Of a DNA stretch of 64,000 bases, positions 26,989 through 35,887 are shown one piece after another; the stretch's first letter is position 1; each line of letters begins with the position of its first letter. The stretch comes from JAWXVD01 sp044425705 (lineage in GTDB: Bacteria > Bacillota > Clostridia > Lachnospirales > Lachnospiraceae). A program made the translations under genes and the position numbers. The notes beneath the pieces were generated by a model. The model did not search any database. It saw only the letters and a list, made by a program, of their open reading frames with translations, and had not been told where the DNA came from. Location of the stretch: the NCBI GenBank assembly GCA_044425705.1, contig JAWXVD010000004.1:15396-79395 (forward strand), read 5' to 3'.

Positions 26989-28662
26989 TTACCTCCAATC
27001 AGTTTGCCAAGCACCTGTTTTGACAAACTCGCTTGCCATAGCATTGGCATTATTTATAATCTGTTCCTCGTATCCCATAATTTTTAACAATCCAATTGCA
27101 TTTCTTGTGGTAGCACATCCTTCTAATAATTGATAATGGAACACAATATCATTGTCTATCATTTCCTCTTCAAAATGATAATTCTCGTATCTATCTTCTA
27201 GTAAATATGTTAATTCTATATCATGTGTAGCTGCAAAACAAACCACCTTATGATGAGATAAACTTTCCAAAATCTGTGTAGAAGCAGCAATCCTTTCTAC
27301 TGTATTGGTGCCCCTTAACACTTCATCCACAAAACAAAGTACTGGATTACTATCATCTGTAATAGTATCTAATATACGCTTCAATGCACGAATTTCTACT
27401 ATATAATAACTTTCTCCACTAAAAATATCATCCCTCAAAGCCATAGAAGTAAATAAACGATACAAATCGCCTTGATATGATTTAGCTGCACAAGTATGAA
27501 TACTTTGGGCTAACAACGAATTGATTGCTACCATTTTTAAAAAAGTGGATTTTCCAGAAGCATTAGATCCTGTAAGGAGTATATTCTTATTTGCATGAAT
27601 AGAATTTTTTACTGGATTTCTCAGTAAAGGATGTACACCATCTTCTAAAGAAAAAGACATTCCAAATTCTGGAATACAATATTCGCCTAAATGCGTTCTA
27701 TACTCTCCAATCGCAAGATAGGCGTCTAACTCTCCAAGAATCTGTAACATTTGATATATATCATCAATATGATTTCTTACATCCTGTAACATAGAATTGA
27801 ATTTTATAATATCTACATGGAAGCACATCCTAAAATAGTCGTTTATGCTCTCAAATGGATTGCCACTCCCCCCCTGTACTGACATAACAAAAAAAGAAAA
27901 CCTACCGAATTTTTTAAATTTTTTTCTTTTTTCTCCTAAAATTCTCTGTTCTCTTTCAATAGCTGAAATCTTTTGTTTTTCTATTTTAGACACACCGTCC
28001 AACATTTTAAAAATATATGCAAAACTAGTAATATAAGGATTGATTACTTCTTTATACTTAAAATACGAAACAATATTATGAATTAACACTGCTAATAGCG
28101 CCAATACACCATATGCTATATTTACATATAAAAGCAAGCAAGCAGGTATATACATACAATTCCATAAAATATGAGTTTTATTACTAGGTTCTCCCAAATC
28201 TTCTAAATAATCCAAATAATCACAAATGGAAAATTTTCCAGTGCGTCCAATATCATGGAATACTTCTTGTAACTTTATTCTATCATTTTCTTCTTCCAAA
28301 AAATATGATATTAATTCTTCCATTCTATCGAAATCATCTGTTAATTTAGGATTTCTTAACATACTGTATAAACACTCTTCCCCTGCTGAAGAATGGGTAT
28401 AGTTCATCTGCATAAAAACAGCATCCATATTCAAATCATTCCATGTAATGTCATCTATATAAAAATTCTTTTTATATTTTAGAGAATAATGAGAGATATG
28501 CTCATATTCACCTTCTTTATAAATACGCTCATTCTCTTTGCCGTAATTTGTTTTTAAATTTTTAACAAATTTTTTCTTCTTTGTTTTTTCACCATAGATT
28601 CCCTTTATGAAAAATATGATGACTCCGACTACAATACATAGAAAAAATAAAAAATACTCCAT
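26989..28662 (-). CDS. Membrane-anchored MutS-family ATPase
   Basis: 557-aa MutS-related protein without the mismatch-binding domain I. It starts with a transmembrane helix (YFLFFLCIVVGVIIFFIKG). A second hydrophobic pair occurs near 165-205 (CLLLYVNIAYGVLALLAVLI). The C-terminal ATPase shows GSNASGKSTFLK (Walker A, near 373), LCFVDEVLRGTNTVERIAAS (Walker B) and CFAATHDIEL. The N-terminal anchor makes classical mismatch repair unlikely. It is in an operon with rnhA. Confidence 0.85.
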   Translation of the reverse strand: MEYFLFFLCIVVGVIIFFIKGIYGEKTKKKKFVKNLKTNYGKENERIYKEGEYEHISHYSLKYKKNFYIDDITWNDLNMDAVFMQMNYTHSSAGEECLYSMLRNPKLTDDFDRMEELISYFLEEENDRIKLQEVFHDIGRTGKFSICDYLDYLEDLGEPSNKTHILWNCMYIPACLLLYVNIAYGVLALLAVLIHNIVSYFKYKEVINPYITSFAYIFKMLDGVSKIEKQKISAIEREQRILGEKRKKFKKFGRFSFFVMSVQGGSGNPFESINDYFRMCFHVDIIKFNSMLQDVRNHIDDIYQMLQILGELDAYLAIGEYRTHLGEYCIPEFGMSFSLEDGVHPLLRNPVKNSIHANKNILLTGSNASGKSTFLKMVAINSLLAQSIHTCAAKSYQGDLYRLFTSMALRDDIFSGESYYIVEIRALKRILDTITDDSNPVLCFVDEVLRGTNTVERIAASTQILESLSHHKVVCFAATHDIELTYLLEDRYENYHFEEEMIDNDIVFHYQLLEGCATTRNAIGLLKIMGYEEQIINNANAMASEFVKTGAWQTDWR

Positions 28663-28704
28663 ATGAACACCTACCTCTTTATGTCAATCATGCATAAGTC
28701 ATAA

Positions 28705-28780
28705 AATGGCGGAATATCACCATTCGTTATTTTTCACGATTACACCGTAAAAAGTAACTGAGTAGGCTTATTCCGCCATT
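28705..28780. repeat. Fold-back containing a copy of the 33-bp repeat
   Basis: AATGGCGGAATA (28705-28716) pairs with TATTCCGCCATT (28769-28780). Inside, 28726-28758 is 30/33 identical to 25893-25925. It probably also serves as a processing or termination hairpin between the MutS-like and permease genes. Confidence 0.6.
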
Positions 28781-28814
28781 CGTCATCTGTATCTTATATT
28801 AAATTTTGTCCATT

Positions 28815-30179
28815 TTATAAGAAAATATATTTTCCGATGAACAAAATTGTTAATACATACATTAACCAACTGATTTTTTTCGCTTTTCCTGTAGCAGCTG
28901 TAATAATTGTCCATGAGATAACACCGATTGCAATACCTTCTGAAATACTATAAGCAAGAGGCATAGCAATAATTGTCAAGAATGCTGGAACTGCTTCTCT
29001 CATATCCTCAAAATCAATTTTAGTTACCGCACCCATCATATAGACACCAACGATTACAAGTGCTGGTGCAATTGCAAAAGAAGGGATTGTTAAGAACAAT
29101 GGGGCAAAAATTACTGCCAATAAGAATAATAAACCTGTTACTACTGCTGTTAAACCAGTTCTACCACCTGCTGTAACACCAGAAGCGCTTTCTACATATG
29201 TAGTAGTTGTAGAAGTACCGAAAATAGCACCTACGCTAGTAGCAATTGAATCAGCCATTAAGGCACCTTTAATTTTAGGTAATTTTCCATTTTCATCAAG
29301 CATGTCAGCTTTTGAAGCCACACCGATCAATGTTCCTAATGTATCAAATAAATCTACAAAAAGGAAAGCAAAGATAATCACAATAAAATCACCAATGTTT
29401 ACAGTAGAAAAATCTGCTTTAAATACTTGTCCAAAGGTATTTCCAAAAGAACTAAAGTCAAAACTTACTAATGCTGTAGGAATTGTTGAATACATAGCAG
29501 CGTCGACATCAGGAACATAAATACCACAAATTTCTGCTATAATACCTAAAATCCAAGTACCTAAAATACCAAATAAAATACCACCTTTTACATTTTTAAC
29601 TAAAAGGATTCCTGTAATCACAATACCAATTAAAGCAAGAATTGCACCAACACCGACAGAACTAAAGGTATCTCCCTTAAATGTTTGGTAAGAAATAATA
29701 GTTGCACTATTCGCAACTACTAATTTTGCATCTTGTAAACCGATAAATGCGATAAATAAACCGATACCAACACTTACTGCTGATTTTAATGTAAGGGGAA
29801 TGGCATTAAAGATTGCTTCACGTACATTTGTTAAAGATAATACAATAAAGATTAATCCTTCAACAAATACTGCTAACAATGCAATTTGCCATGAATATCC
29901 CATACCAATTACGACTGTATAAGCAAAGTAAGCATTCAATCCCATACCTGGTGCTAATGCAAATGGATAGTTTGCAAGAAGTGCCATTAATATAGTTCCT
30001 ACAAATGATGCAAGTGCTGTAGCAATTAATACTGCTTGTGCGTCCATTCCTGTAGCAGAAAGGATACTTGGGTTAACAGCTAAAATATAAGCCATCGTCA
30101 TAAATGTTGTAAAACCAGCTAATACTTCTGTTTTTACAGTTGTTTTGTTTTCCTTTAATTTGAAAAACTGTTCTAACAT
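28815..30179 (-). CDS. NCS2 family purine permease (AzgA/PbuG type)
   Basis: Proton-driven nucleobase importer with 12-14 hydrophobic segments, 454 aa. The N-terminus VKTEVLAGFTTFMTMAYILA, ALAPGMGLNAYFAYTVV (near 76), and TSTTTTYVESASGVTAGGRT (near 320) are hallmarks of the AzgA/PbuG branch, which moves adenine, guanine and hypoxanthine. It has its own promoter (30261-30289). The upstream amidohydrolase gene suggests import and deamination of purines. Confidence 0.92.
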   Translation of the reverse strand: MLEQFFKLKENKTTVKTEVLAGFTTFMTMAYILAVNPSILSATGMDAQAVLIATALASFVGTILMALLANYPFALAPGMGLNAYFAYTVVIGMGYSWQIALLAVFVEGLIFIVLSLTNVREAIFNAIPLTLKSAVSVGIGLFIAFIGLQDAKLVVANSATIISYQTFKGDTFSSVGVGAILALIGIVITGILLVKNVKGGILFGILGTWILGIIAEICGIYVPDVDAAMYSTIPTALVSFDFSSFGNTFGQVFKADFSTVNIGDFIVIIFAFLFVDLFDTLGTLIGVASKADMLDENGKLPKIKGALMADSIATSVGAIFGTSTTTTYVESASGVTAGGRTGLTAVVTGLLFLLAVIFAPLFLTIPSFAIAPALVIVGVYMMGAVTKIDFEDMREAVPAFLTIIAMPLAYSISEGIAIGVISWTIITAATGKAKKISWLMYVLTILFIGKYIFL

Positions 30180-30260
30180 CTCATTACCTCCTAGTAATAT
30201 TATCAGTGAAAGTTTTATGTAGTCCCTCTTTTGACTTCATAAAATCTTACACCAAATTAC

Positions 30261-30289
30261 ATTATAAAATAATTGTACTATTTTTACAA
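30261..30289 (-). promoter_or_regulatory. Promoter of the purine permease
   Basis: TTGTAA (30284-30289) and TATAAT (30261-30266) on the - strand, spacer 17 bp. The leader is about 75 nt and too short for a purine riboswitch. The -35 lies next to the stop of the upstream amidohydrolase gene. Confidence 0.6.
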
Positions 30290-30302
30290 CGAAAATTTTT
30301 TC

Positions 30303-31601
30303 TTATCGCAATCTTTGTCTGATTTCATTTGCTTTCTGATAGATGCGTTCCACATCTTCGCACCCAATAAACTGACCTTTATAATAACGCATTTCACCAT
30401 GAATCATTGTCATTTTAATATTCTGTTTACTTCCACTATAGACAATATTTTTACTTATATGATTCAATGGTTGCATATTAGGCTGATGCAAATCAATCAT
30501 AATAATATCTGCCAATTTTCCTTTGCCCAATACGTCAGCTTCTAGCATTCCCATGGATACTGCACCATTTACTGTTGCCATTCTCAATACTTCCATTGCG
30601 TCTACCGCTGCCGGATTTTTCTCTCGTAAGTTAGCAAAAGCAGTAACTAAAAACATTTCTCTAAACATATCTAGGCAATTATTGCTAGATGCTCCATCGG
30701 TACCAATCGCAACTGGAATTCCTTCTTCTATATAAGTAGTAATGGGTACAATGCCACTAGCTAGTTTTGCATTAGATGCCGGATTAGATACCACTGTAAT
30801 CCTTCTCTTCTTAAAAATCTCTAAATCTTCCTTGGTCGGATATACTCCATGATAAATAGAACCACCAAAATCAAATAACCCTAATGAATCAAATAAAACA
30901 GGAGGTGTCATGCCATACTTATTAATACAGTCTTGTACCTCTGCCTCTGTCTCAGACATATGCGCATAGAGAGGTGCTTGGTATTTGTGTGTTAATTTAG
31001 AAACTTCTTCTAACAACTCTTTTGAACAAGTATATTCTGCATGAACCGCCATTTTAAATTGAATTAATGGGTGCTGATCATTCAGTGCAAGAAACCTTTC
31101 TTCCATCTCCTGAATGGATGAGACAAATAAATTCAATCCGCTAACCGCAGCGCAACGCATCCCCATTTCTTTGCATGCTTTCACAGTTGCCTCTGGCTGA
31201 ATATACATATCACCAATAGCAGTTACTCCACTAGTCAAATATTCTAAAATAGCTAATTTCGTTAAATGATAGCAATCCTCCTTGGTCATTTTCGCCTCTC
31301 TAGGAAAAATTTCATTATGTAGCCAATCTTGTAAGTTTAAATCATCGCACATAGAGCGAAATACCGTCATTCCTGAGTGAGTATGTGGATTTTTAAATCC
31401 TGGCATCAATACATTGCCTTCACAATCTATTTCCTGATCCCATAATATCGTTTTGAATTGATTCTCTCGAAAAAAAGAATCAAAATCGTTCCCCTTGCCT
31501 ACATATATGATTTTTTCATCCTGTATCCAGATTTCTCCCATGAAAATATCTTCATTTGGTTTCATAGTTAAAACTCTAGCGTTAAAAAAACGAATATTCA
31601 T
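30303..31601 (-). CDS. Amidohydrolase/deaminase (SsnA/MtaD/TRZ family)
   Basis: Metal-dependent deaminase of the ATZ/TRZ branch, 432 aa. Metal ligands are visible: His-x-His in PGFKNPHTHSGM, His in YAHMSETEAE, His in IYHGVYP and Asp in IGTDGASSNN. These enzymes deaminate S-adenosylhomocysteine, methylthioadenosine, guanine or related heterocycles. Start ATG 31601 gives the usual N-terminus (NIRFFNARVLTM). Lying just upstream of the purine permease suggests a purine-salvage role; the substrate is not determined. Confidence 0.88.
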   Translation of the reverse strand: MNIRFFNARVLTMKPNEDIFMGEIWIQDEKIIYVGKGNDFDSFFRENQFKTILWDQEIDCEGNVLMPGFKNPHTHSGMTVFRSMCDDLNLQDWLHNEIFPREAKMTKEDCYHLTKLAILEYLTSGVTAIGDMYIQPEATVKACKEMGMRCAAVSGLNLFVSSIQEMEERFLALNDQHPLIQFKMAVHAEYTCSKELLEEVSKLTHKYQAPLYAHMSETEAEVQDCINKYGMTPPVLFDSLGLFDFGGSIYHGVYPTKEDLEIFKKRRITVVSNPASNAKLASGIVPITTYIEEGIPVAIGTDGASSNNCLDMFREMFLVTAFANLREKNPAAVDAMEVLRMATVNGAVSMGMLEADVLGKGKLADIIMIDLHQPNMQPLNHISKNIVYSGSKQNIKMTMIHGEMRYYKGQFIGCEDVERIYQKANEIRQRLR

Positions 31602-31639
31602 AAATAATAACCATCTCTTCCTATTCGAAACTATCAAAT

Positions 31640-31682
31640 AAAAACAAGAGAATATAAATAAAATTATTTTCTCTTGTTTTTA
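31640..31682 (-). terminator. Terminator of telA
   Basis: AAAAACAAGAGAA pairs with TTCTCTTGTTTTT around an AT-rich loop; T-tracts on both strands. It lies 34 bp after the TelA stop. Confidence 0.75.
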
Positions 31683-31715
31683 TTTTTCTGCTTATTCTCT
31701 CATTTATTTTCTTAC

Positions 31716-32873
31716 TTATCTTCCTTTACTCACTTGTAGCAAACGATTTTTCAAATCATTTTCCATACGAGATAACTCTGCTTCTGCTTCTCTTCTCTTT
31801 GTACGACCTTCATCTTGAATTTTCATTACTTCATCCAATGTTGTAATTAAAGATTCATTTGTTGCTTTTAATGTTTCAATATCGACAATTCCTCTTTCTG
31901 ATTCTTTTGCCGTTTCGATAGTAGCCATTTTCAAGGTCTCTGCATTTTTCTTTAGTAATTCATTGGTCATATCTGTCACTTCTCTTTGTGCTTTGGCTGC
32001 TTCAAGAGAATGATTGATTCCTAAAGTTAATACCATTTGGCTCTTCCACAATGGAATTGTATTTACTAATGTTGACTGAATTTTTTCTGACATTAAAGTA
32101 TCATTGCTTTGTACCAAACGAATTTGTGGTGCCATTTGAATCGAAACCATGCGTGTTAATTCCAAATCATGAATTTTCTTTTCGAAACGATCACACATTG
32201 CAACTAAATCATTGGCAGCCTGTGCATCTTCTGGTAAACCTGAAGCCTCTGCCTTTGCTGTCAACTCTGGTATTTCTGTTGCTCTTACTTGTGCTAATTT
32301 TTTCTTACCTGCTAAAATGTACATAGAAAGTTCTTTAAAATATGTTTTATTCAATTCATACATTTTGTCAAGCATAGCACTATCTTTCATCAATTGCATT
32401 TGATGACCTTCTAGTGAATCAATAATTTTGTTGATATTAGCTTCTGCTTTATCATATTTCACTTTAAAATTATCAATCTTATTTTTTCCTTTTTTAAAAA
32501 ATCCTAAGATGCCTTTTTCTTCATCTTCATCATCAAAGTTTTTTAATTCTAATACAACATCTCCTAGAAGTTCTCCCACTTCACCCAAATCTTTATTGCG
32601 AACATTTCCAAGTGCTACTTCTGAGAACTCTGCTACTTTCTTCTGTGCACCAGCACCAAATTGCATCACAACATTTGCATTTGTCAATTCAATATTTTCT
32701 GCAAAATCATTAATCATCTTTCTTTCATCTTCTGTGAATGCACTTTCATCAAATGTTGCTACCTCTGCTGCTTTTTCTGGTTCTACGACTGCTAACTCTG
32801 CTGTCGCTTCCATAATTTCTGAAAATGGATCCAATGTTAATGTTGGGGTTGTTTCTAGTTTAATTTCACTCAT
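31716..32873 (-). CDS. TelA-like toxic anion resistance protein
   Basis: 385-aa helical protein of the TelA/KlaA (YaaN) family. Long heptad-like helices dominate, and the C-terminal block TNELLKKNAETLKMATIETAKESERGIVDIETLK is the conserved signature region. Family members are linked to tellurite or antimicrobial-peptide tolerance, by an unknown mechanism. It is co-transcribed with the XpaC-like gene upstream, the same pairing as xpaC-yaaN of Bacillus. Confidence 0.88.
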   Translation of the reverse strand: MSEIKLETTPTLTLDPFSEIMEATAELAVVEPEKAAEVATFDESAFTEDERKMINDFAENIELTNANVVMQFGAGAQKKVAEFSEVALGNVRNKDLGEVGELLGDVVLELKNFDDEDEEKGILGFFKKGKNKIDNFKVKYDKAEANINKIIDSLEGHQMQLMKDSAMLDKMYELNKTYFKELSMYILAGKKKLAQVRATEIPELTAKAEASGLPEDAQAANDLVAMCDRFEKKIHDLELTRMVSIQMAPQIRLVQSNDTLMSEKIQSTLVNTIPLWKSQMVLTLGINHSLEAAKAQREVTDMTNELLKKNAETLKMATIETAKESERGIVDIETLKATNESLITTLDEVMKIQDEGRTKRREAEAELSRMENDLKNRLLQVSKGR

Positions 32874-33019
32874 CTGCCTTCCATCCTTTCTTCTGTTACC
32901 CTAAGGGAATCTCTAATAACTTTTCCATTCACAAGTTTATAATTTATTAAATTGTATTAATAGAATACAAATTTCGATACTTTACTTCTGAGTTTTACAT
33001 ATTAACACACTAATAACCA

Positions 33020-33064
33020 TCACTTTCTCTCAGTAGGTTGAAAAATCTTATTTTTCAACCTACT
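33020..33064. repeat. Palindromic repeat family C
   Basis: ATCACTTTCTCTC followed by AGTAGGTTGAAAAATC and its inverted complement. Copies with the same layout lie at 34148 and 49083. Here it lies between the XpaC-like and TelA genes. Confidence 0.7.
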
Positions 33065-33068
33065 ATCC

Positions 33069-34145
33069 CTATTTAAAATCACTACCTAGTAATCCTTCTT
33101 GATTTAACATAGTTGATAGTACCTCAATATCTGTAGATACATCTAATGCTTCTTCTTTAAATAATTGATCAAACAAATTCTCAAAAGCCACATTAATCTG
33201 ATCAATACTAGACTCTATTTCACGTTTACTTTTTATGATATTATCACCTTGTACAACTTGTTTATCAAATTCATAATATGCATTGACTAACTTTAAAGTA
33301 GTTGGCAGATAGTAATTCATAAACCTTCTAATATCAGGCATTTTCTCAGGCTTTTTCTTCACTTGTTCAAAAATTTTCGTACAAACTGTTTCTAATGCAT
33401 ACAACTTATTAGAAAAATCTACTTTTAATATTTTTTCATTAGCACCTTTAATCTGCTGAATATAGCCCTCTCCTTCAGCCAACAAGGCTACTAATTGTTT
33501 TCCTTGTGGATTATTATATAATAATTCACGCTCTTCTTCTATTCTAAGTTTCTCTTGTAATATCTTCTTTTCTTCTTCAATTTCCAATACTTCTCTGGCT
33601 TCTTCTACTCGTGCATATTCTTTATACACATCATGTGAAGAAATAAAACAAGTTCTCTGTTTATCCATGTAACCTTCAAAAAACCATTCTTCATCTATCA
33701 TTTGTTGTAATTCTTCTATAACGAACTTTCTACTTTTCTTTGTTACTTTTGCCAATTTCTCAATTGTAGCATAATTTTTTTCTTTTAGTACATTTATGTA
33801 CATGAAAAATCTTCTTTCCCTATTAATTGTTTTCATACCATTAATAGTACATACCACAGCGCCTATTAGAAAAGGAATTGTTAAGATTGCAGTGATACCT
33901 TTTGCAGCACCAGCTCCTGGAATAAGCAACAAAATCAGACTAGATAACGAGAGACCAAATGCTGGCACTCCTAAAATCACGCCTACAACAAGCAAAAAAA
34001 CACCCATGTTACTATCTTTTGCTTTACGTATAGCTGGAAATGTTGCTTTAACCATTTTATTATTATCGTCTTTATATTGATATTGATATGCATTTTTGTA
34101 TTGATTTCTCTTACTTAGTTGACTATTTGCCATATTAATACTCAT
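33069..34145 (-). CDS. XpaC-like membrane protein
   Basis: 358-aa protein with two to three transmembrane segments at about 48-105 (MGVFLLVVGVILGVPAFGLS, ITAILTIPFLIGAVVCTIN). A winged-helix-like stretch (ATIEKLAKVTKKSRKFVIEEL) follows, then a coiled coil near 170-200, and an XpaC-type C-terminal helical domain. XpaC family proteins pair with TelA; their biochemical role is unclear. The start could be 34145 or ATG 34133; the ribosome site AGAAAGG sits at the edge of repeat family C. Confidence 0.75.
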   Translation of the reverse strand: MSINMANSQLSKRNQYKNAYQYQYKDDNNKMVKATFPAIRKAKDSNMGVFLLVVGVILGVPAFGLSLSSLILLLIPGAGAAKGITAILTIPFLIGAVVCTINGMKTINRERRFFMYINVLKEKNYATIEKLAKVTKKSRKFVIEELQQMIDEEWFFEGYMDKQRTCFISSHDVYKEYARVEEAREVLEIEEEKKILQEKLRIEEERELLYNNPQGKQLVALLAEGEGYIQQIKGANEKILKVDFSNKLYALETVCTKIFEQVKKKPEKMPDIRRFMNYYLPTTLKLVNAYYEFDKQVVQGDNIIKSKREIESSIDQINVAFENLFDQLFKEEALDVSTDIEVLSTMLNQEGLLGSDFK

Positions 34146-34147
34146 AC

Positions 34148-34186
34148 CTTTCTCTCAGCTGGTTGAAAATTTTATTTTTCAACTTA
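34148..34186. repeat. Palindromic repeat family C
   Basis: TTTCTCTC followed by AGCTGGTTGAAAATTTTA and an inverted arm. On the - strand its end provides GAGAGAAAGG directly before the XpaC-like start codon. Confidence 0.6.
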
Positions 34187-34285
34187 GTGCCAATCTCTTC
34201 ACTACATTAAAATAATAAAAATGCTACATCTCTGTAACGTTTTCATTATATCATGCATTTGAAATTTTTTGTAGCAAAATTTTAA

Positions 34286-35686
34286 TTAATTACTATAATA
34301 CTTTAGTTCAAAAGAAGCGATAATACCTTTTCTTGCCTCATCTAAATCATTGTAAATACCATGTTCTATCATTTGACATAATAAATTACCAATCGCAGTT
34401 GCTTCATTTGGTCCTGCTACCACTTCACATTCTGCATATTTAGCTGTCAACTCATTCAAATAAGTAGCATTAGACCCTCCACCTACAATATATATTTGAT
34501 TAAATTGAATCCCTGTTAATTCTTCAATCTGTTCTTTTGTTTTCGCATAATACATGGCCAAACTTTTATAAATAACACTTGCCATCTCAGGCAAATCTTG
34601 TGGCACTTGTTGATTTGTATTCTTACAGTATTCTTGGATGGCTTCCACCATCGATTCTGGTGCCATAAAACTGCTGTGATTACAATCTAAAATCGTAGGA
34701 AGTTCTATTTTGGCTGCATCTGCACAAATTTCTCCAAAGGATTTTCCTTCACCAATTTCTTTCTTTACCGATTGAATCATCCACAACCCCATAATATTTT
34801 TCAAATAACGATATTTGTGATTATATCCACCTTCATTAGAAAATCCTGCAATTCTACTTTCTTCACTACATGTAGCAGCATTATTTTCTATTCCCATCAA
34901 TGACCATGTACCAGAACTGATATAAAGTGTTGATTCATTTAAACTTGGTACAGACATAACAGCTGAAGCAGTATCATGCGCTGCTACCATAATGACATTA
35001 CAATCAAATCCTACTGCATCAACAATTTCAGGTTTTAAATTTCCAGTTTTTGTACCAGGCAAATGAATCTCTTGGAATATTTTCTTTGGAAATCCTAACT
35101 TTTCTATCAATGCATAATCCCATTCATTTGTTGTAATATCAAGAAGCTGACCTGTAGAGGCTATGGTATATTCTTGTTTTTTATTTCCCGTTAGTAAGTA
35201 ATTATAGTAATCTGGTGTCATTAACATAGCTTCTGCTTGTTCTAGTGCTTCTGGTTCTTGTTCCTTAATTGCCATCAATTGATTGATGGTATTATATGGT
35301 TGATCTTGAATACCCGTTCTTGCATATAAATCCTTTGAACTAATATATGTATCTACTGATTCTTTGATATGGTCTGTTCTATGGTCTCTATAACCAACTG
35401 CATCATTGATTACTTTTCCCTCTTTATCTATTAAGACAAAATCCACTCCCCAAGTATCAATTCCCATACTGGTTGGAATCTTCCCTATTTCCTTACATTT
35501 CTTTAAACCTTCAACAATAGAAGAAAATAAGAATTCATCATTCCAACATAAGTGTCCATTTTTCTTTTCCATTCCATTTGAAAAACGATAAATTTCCTCT
35601 AGCTCAATCTTCCCATCCTGTACACTACCTAGAATATGTCTACCACTAGATGCTCCTACATCTACCGCTAAAAAATACTTTGTCAT
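34286..35686 (-). CDS. FGGY kinase, rhamnulokinase-like
   Basis: 466-aa sugar kinase of the FGGY family. The N-terminal phosphate motif is FLAVDVGASSGRHILGS; ISSGTWSLMGIE and IYIVGGGSNATYLNEL are the second ATPase motifs. IGIDTWGVDFVLID-type sequence (here MGIDTWGVDFVLID) matches RhaB more than FucK. Start 35686 follows AGGAGG. It would phosphorylate L-fuculose and/or L-rhamnulose, since its partner upstream is L-fucose isomerase and no rhamnose isomerase is in the window. The specificity is inferred. Confidence 0.88.
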   Translation of the reverse strand: MTKYFLAVDVGASSGRHILGSVQDGKIELEEIYRFSNGMEKKNGHLCWNDEFLFSSIVEGLKKCKEIGKIPTSMGIDTWGVDFVLIDKEGKVINDAVGYRDHRTDHIKESVDTYISSKDLYARTGIQDQPYNTINQLMAIKEQEPEALEQAEAMLMTPDYYNYLLTGNKKQEYTIASTGQLLDITTNEWDYALIEKLGFPKKIFQEIHLPGTKTGNLKPEIVDAVGFDCNVIMVAAHDTASAVMSVPSLNESTLYISSGTWSLMGIENNAATCSEESRIAGFSNEGGYNHKYRYLKNIMGLWMIQSVKKEIGEGKSFGEICADAAKIELPTILDCNHSSFMAPESMVEAIQEYCKNTNQQVPQDLPEMASVIYKSLAMYYAKTKEQIEELTGIQFNQIYIVGGGSNATYLNELTAKYAECEVVAGPNEATAIGNLLCQMIEHGIYNDLDEARKGIIASFELKYYSN

Positions 35687-35727
35687 AACCGACTCCTCCT
35701 TCATTTTAATAACACCTTCAAATACAA

Positions 35728-35775
35728 ATATAATCTGCAACTGGCAAACTGAAAATTGCCCGCGCAGATTATATT
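35728..35775. other. Hairpin between fucI and the kinase gene
   Basis: AATATAATCTGC pairs with GCAGATTATATT, with an inner GGCAA/TTGCC stem. It lies in the leader of the kinase and may be a processing site or partial terminator. Confidence 0.55.
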
Positions 35776-35887
35776 CGTTCTCTATTTATAACATACCCTT
35801 CTCTTTAAATAACCTATAACAAGAAATTAAATACAACTATTCCTGTTATTACATATCACCTACAAATCTCACATTATACAAACTAAA

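Noticed and set aside
28815..30300. Purine riboswitch upstream of the permease
   Set aside because: The leader after the visible promoter is only about 75 nt and no conserved three-way junction motifs could be found.
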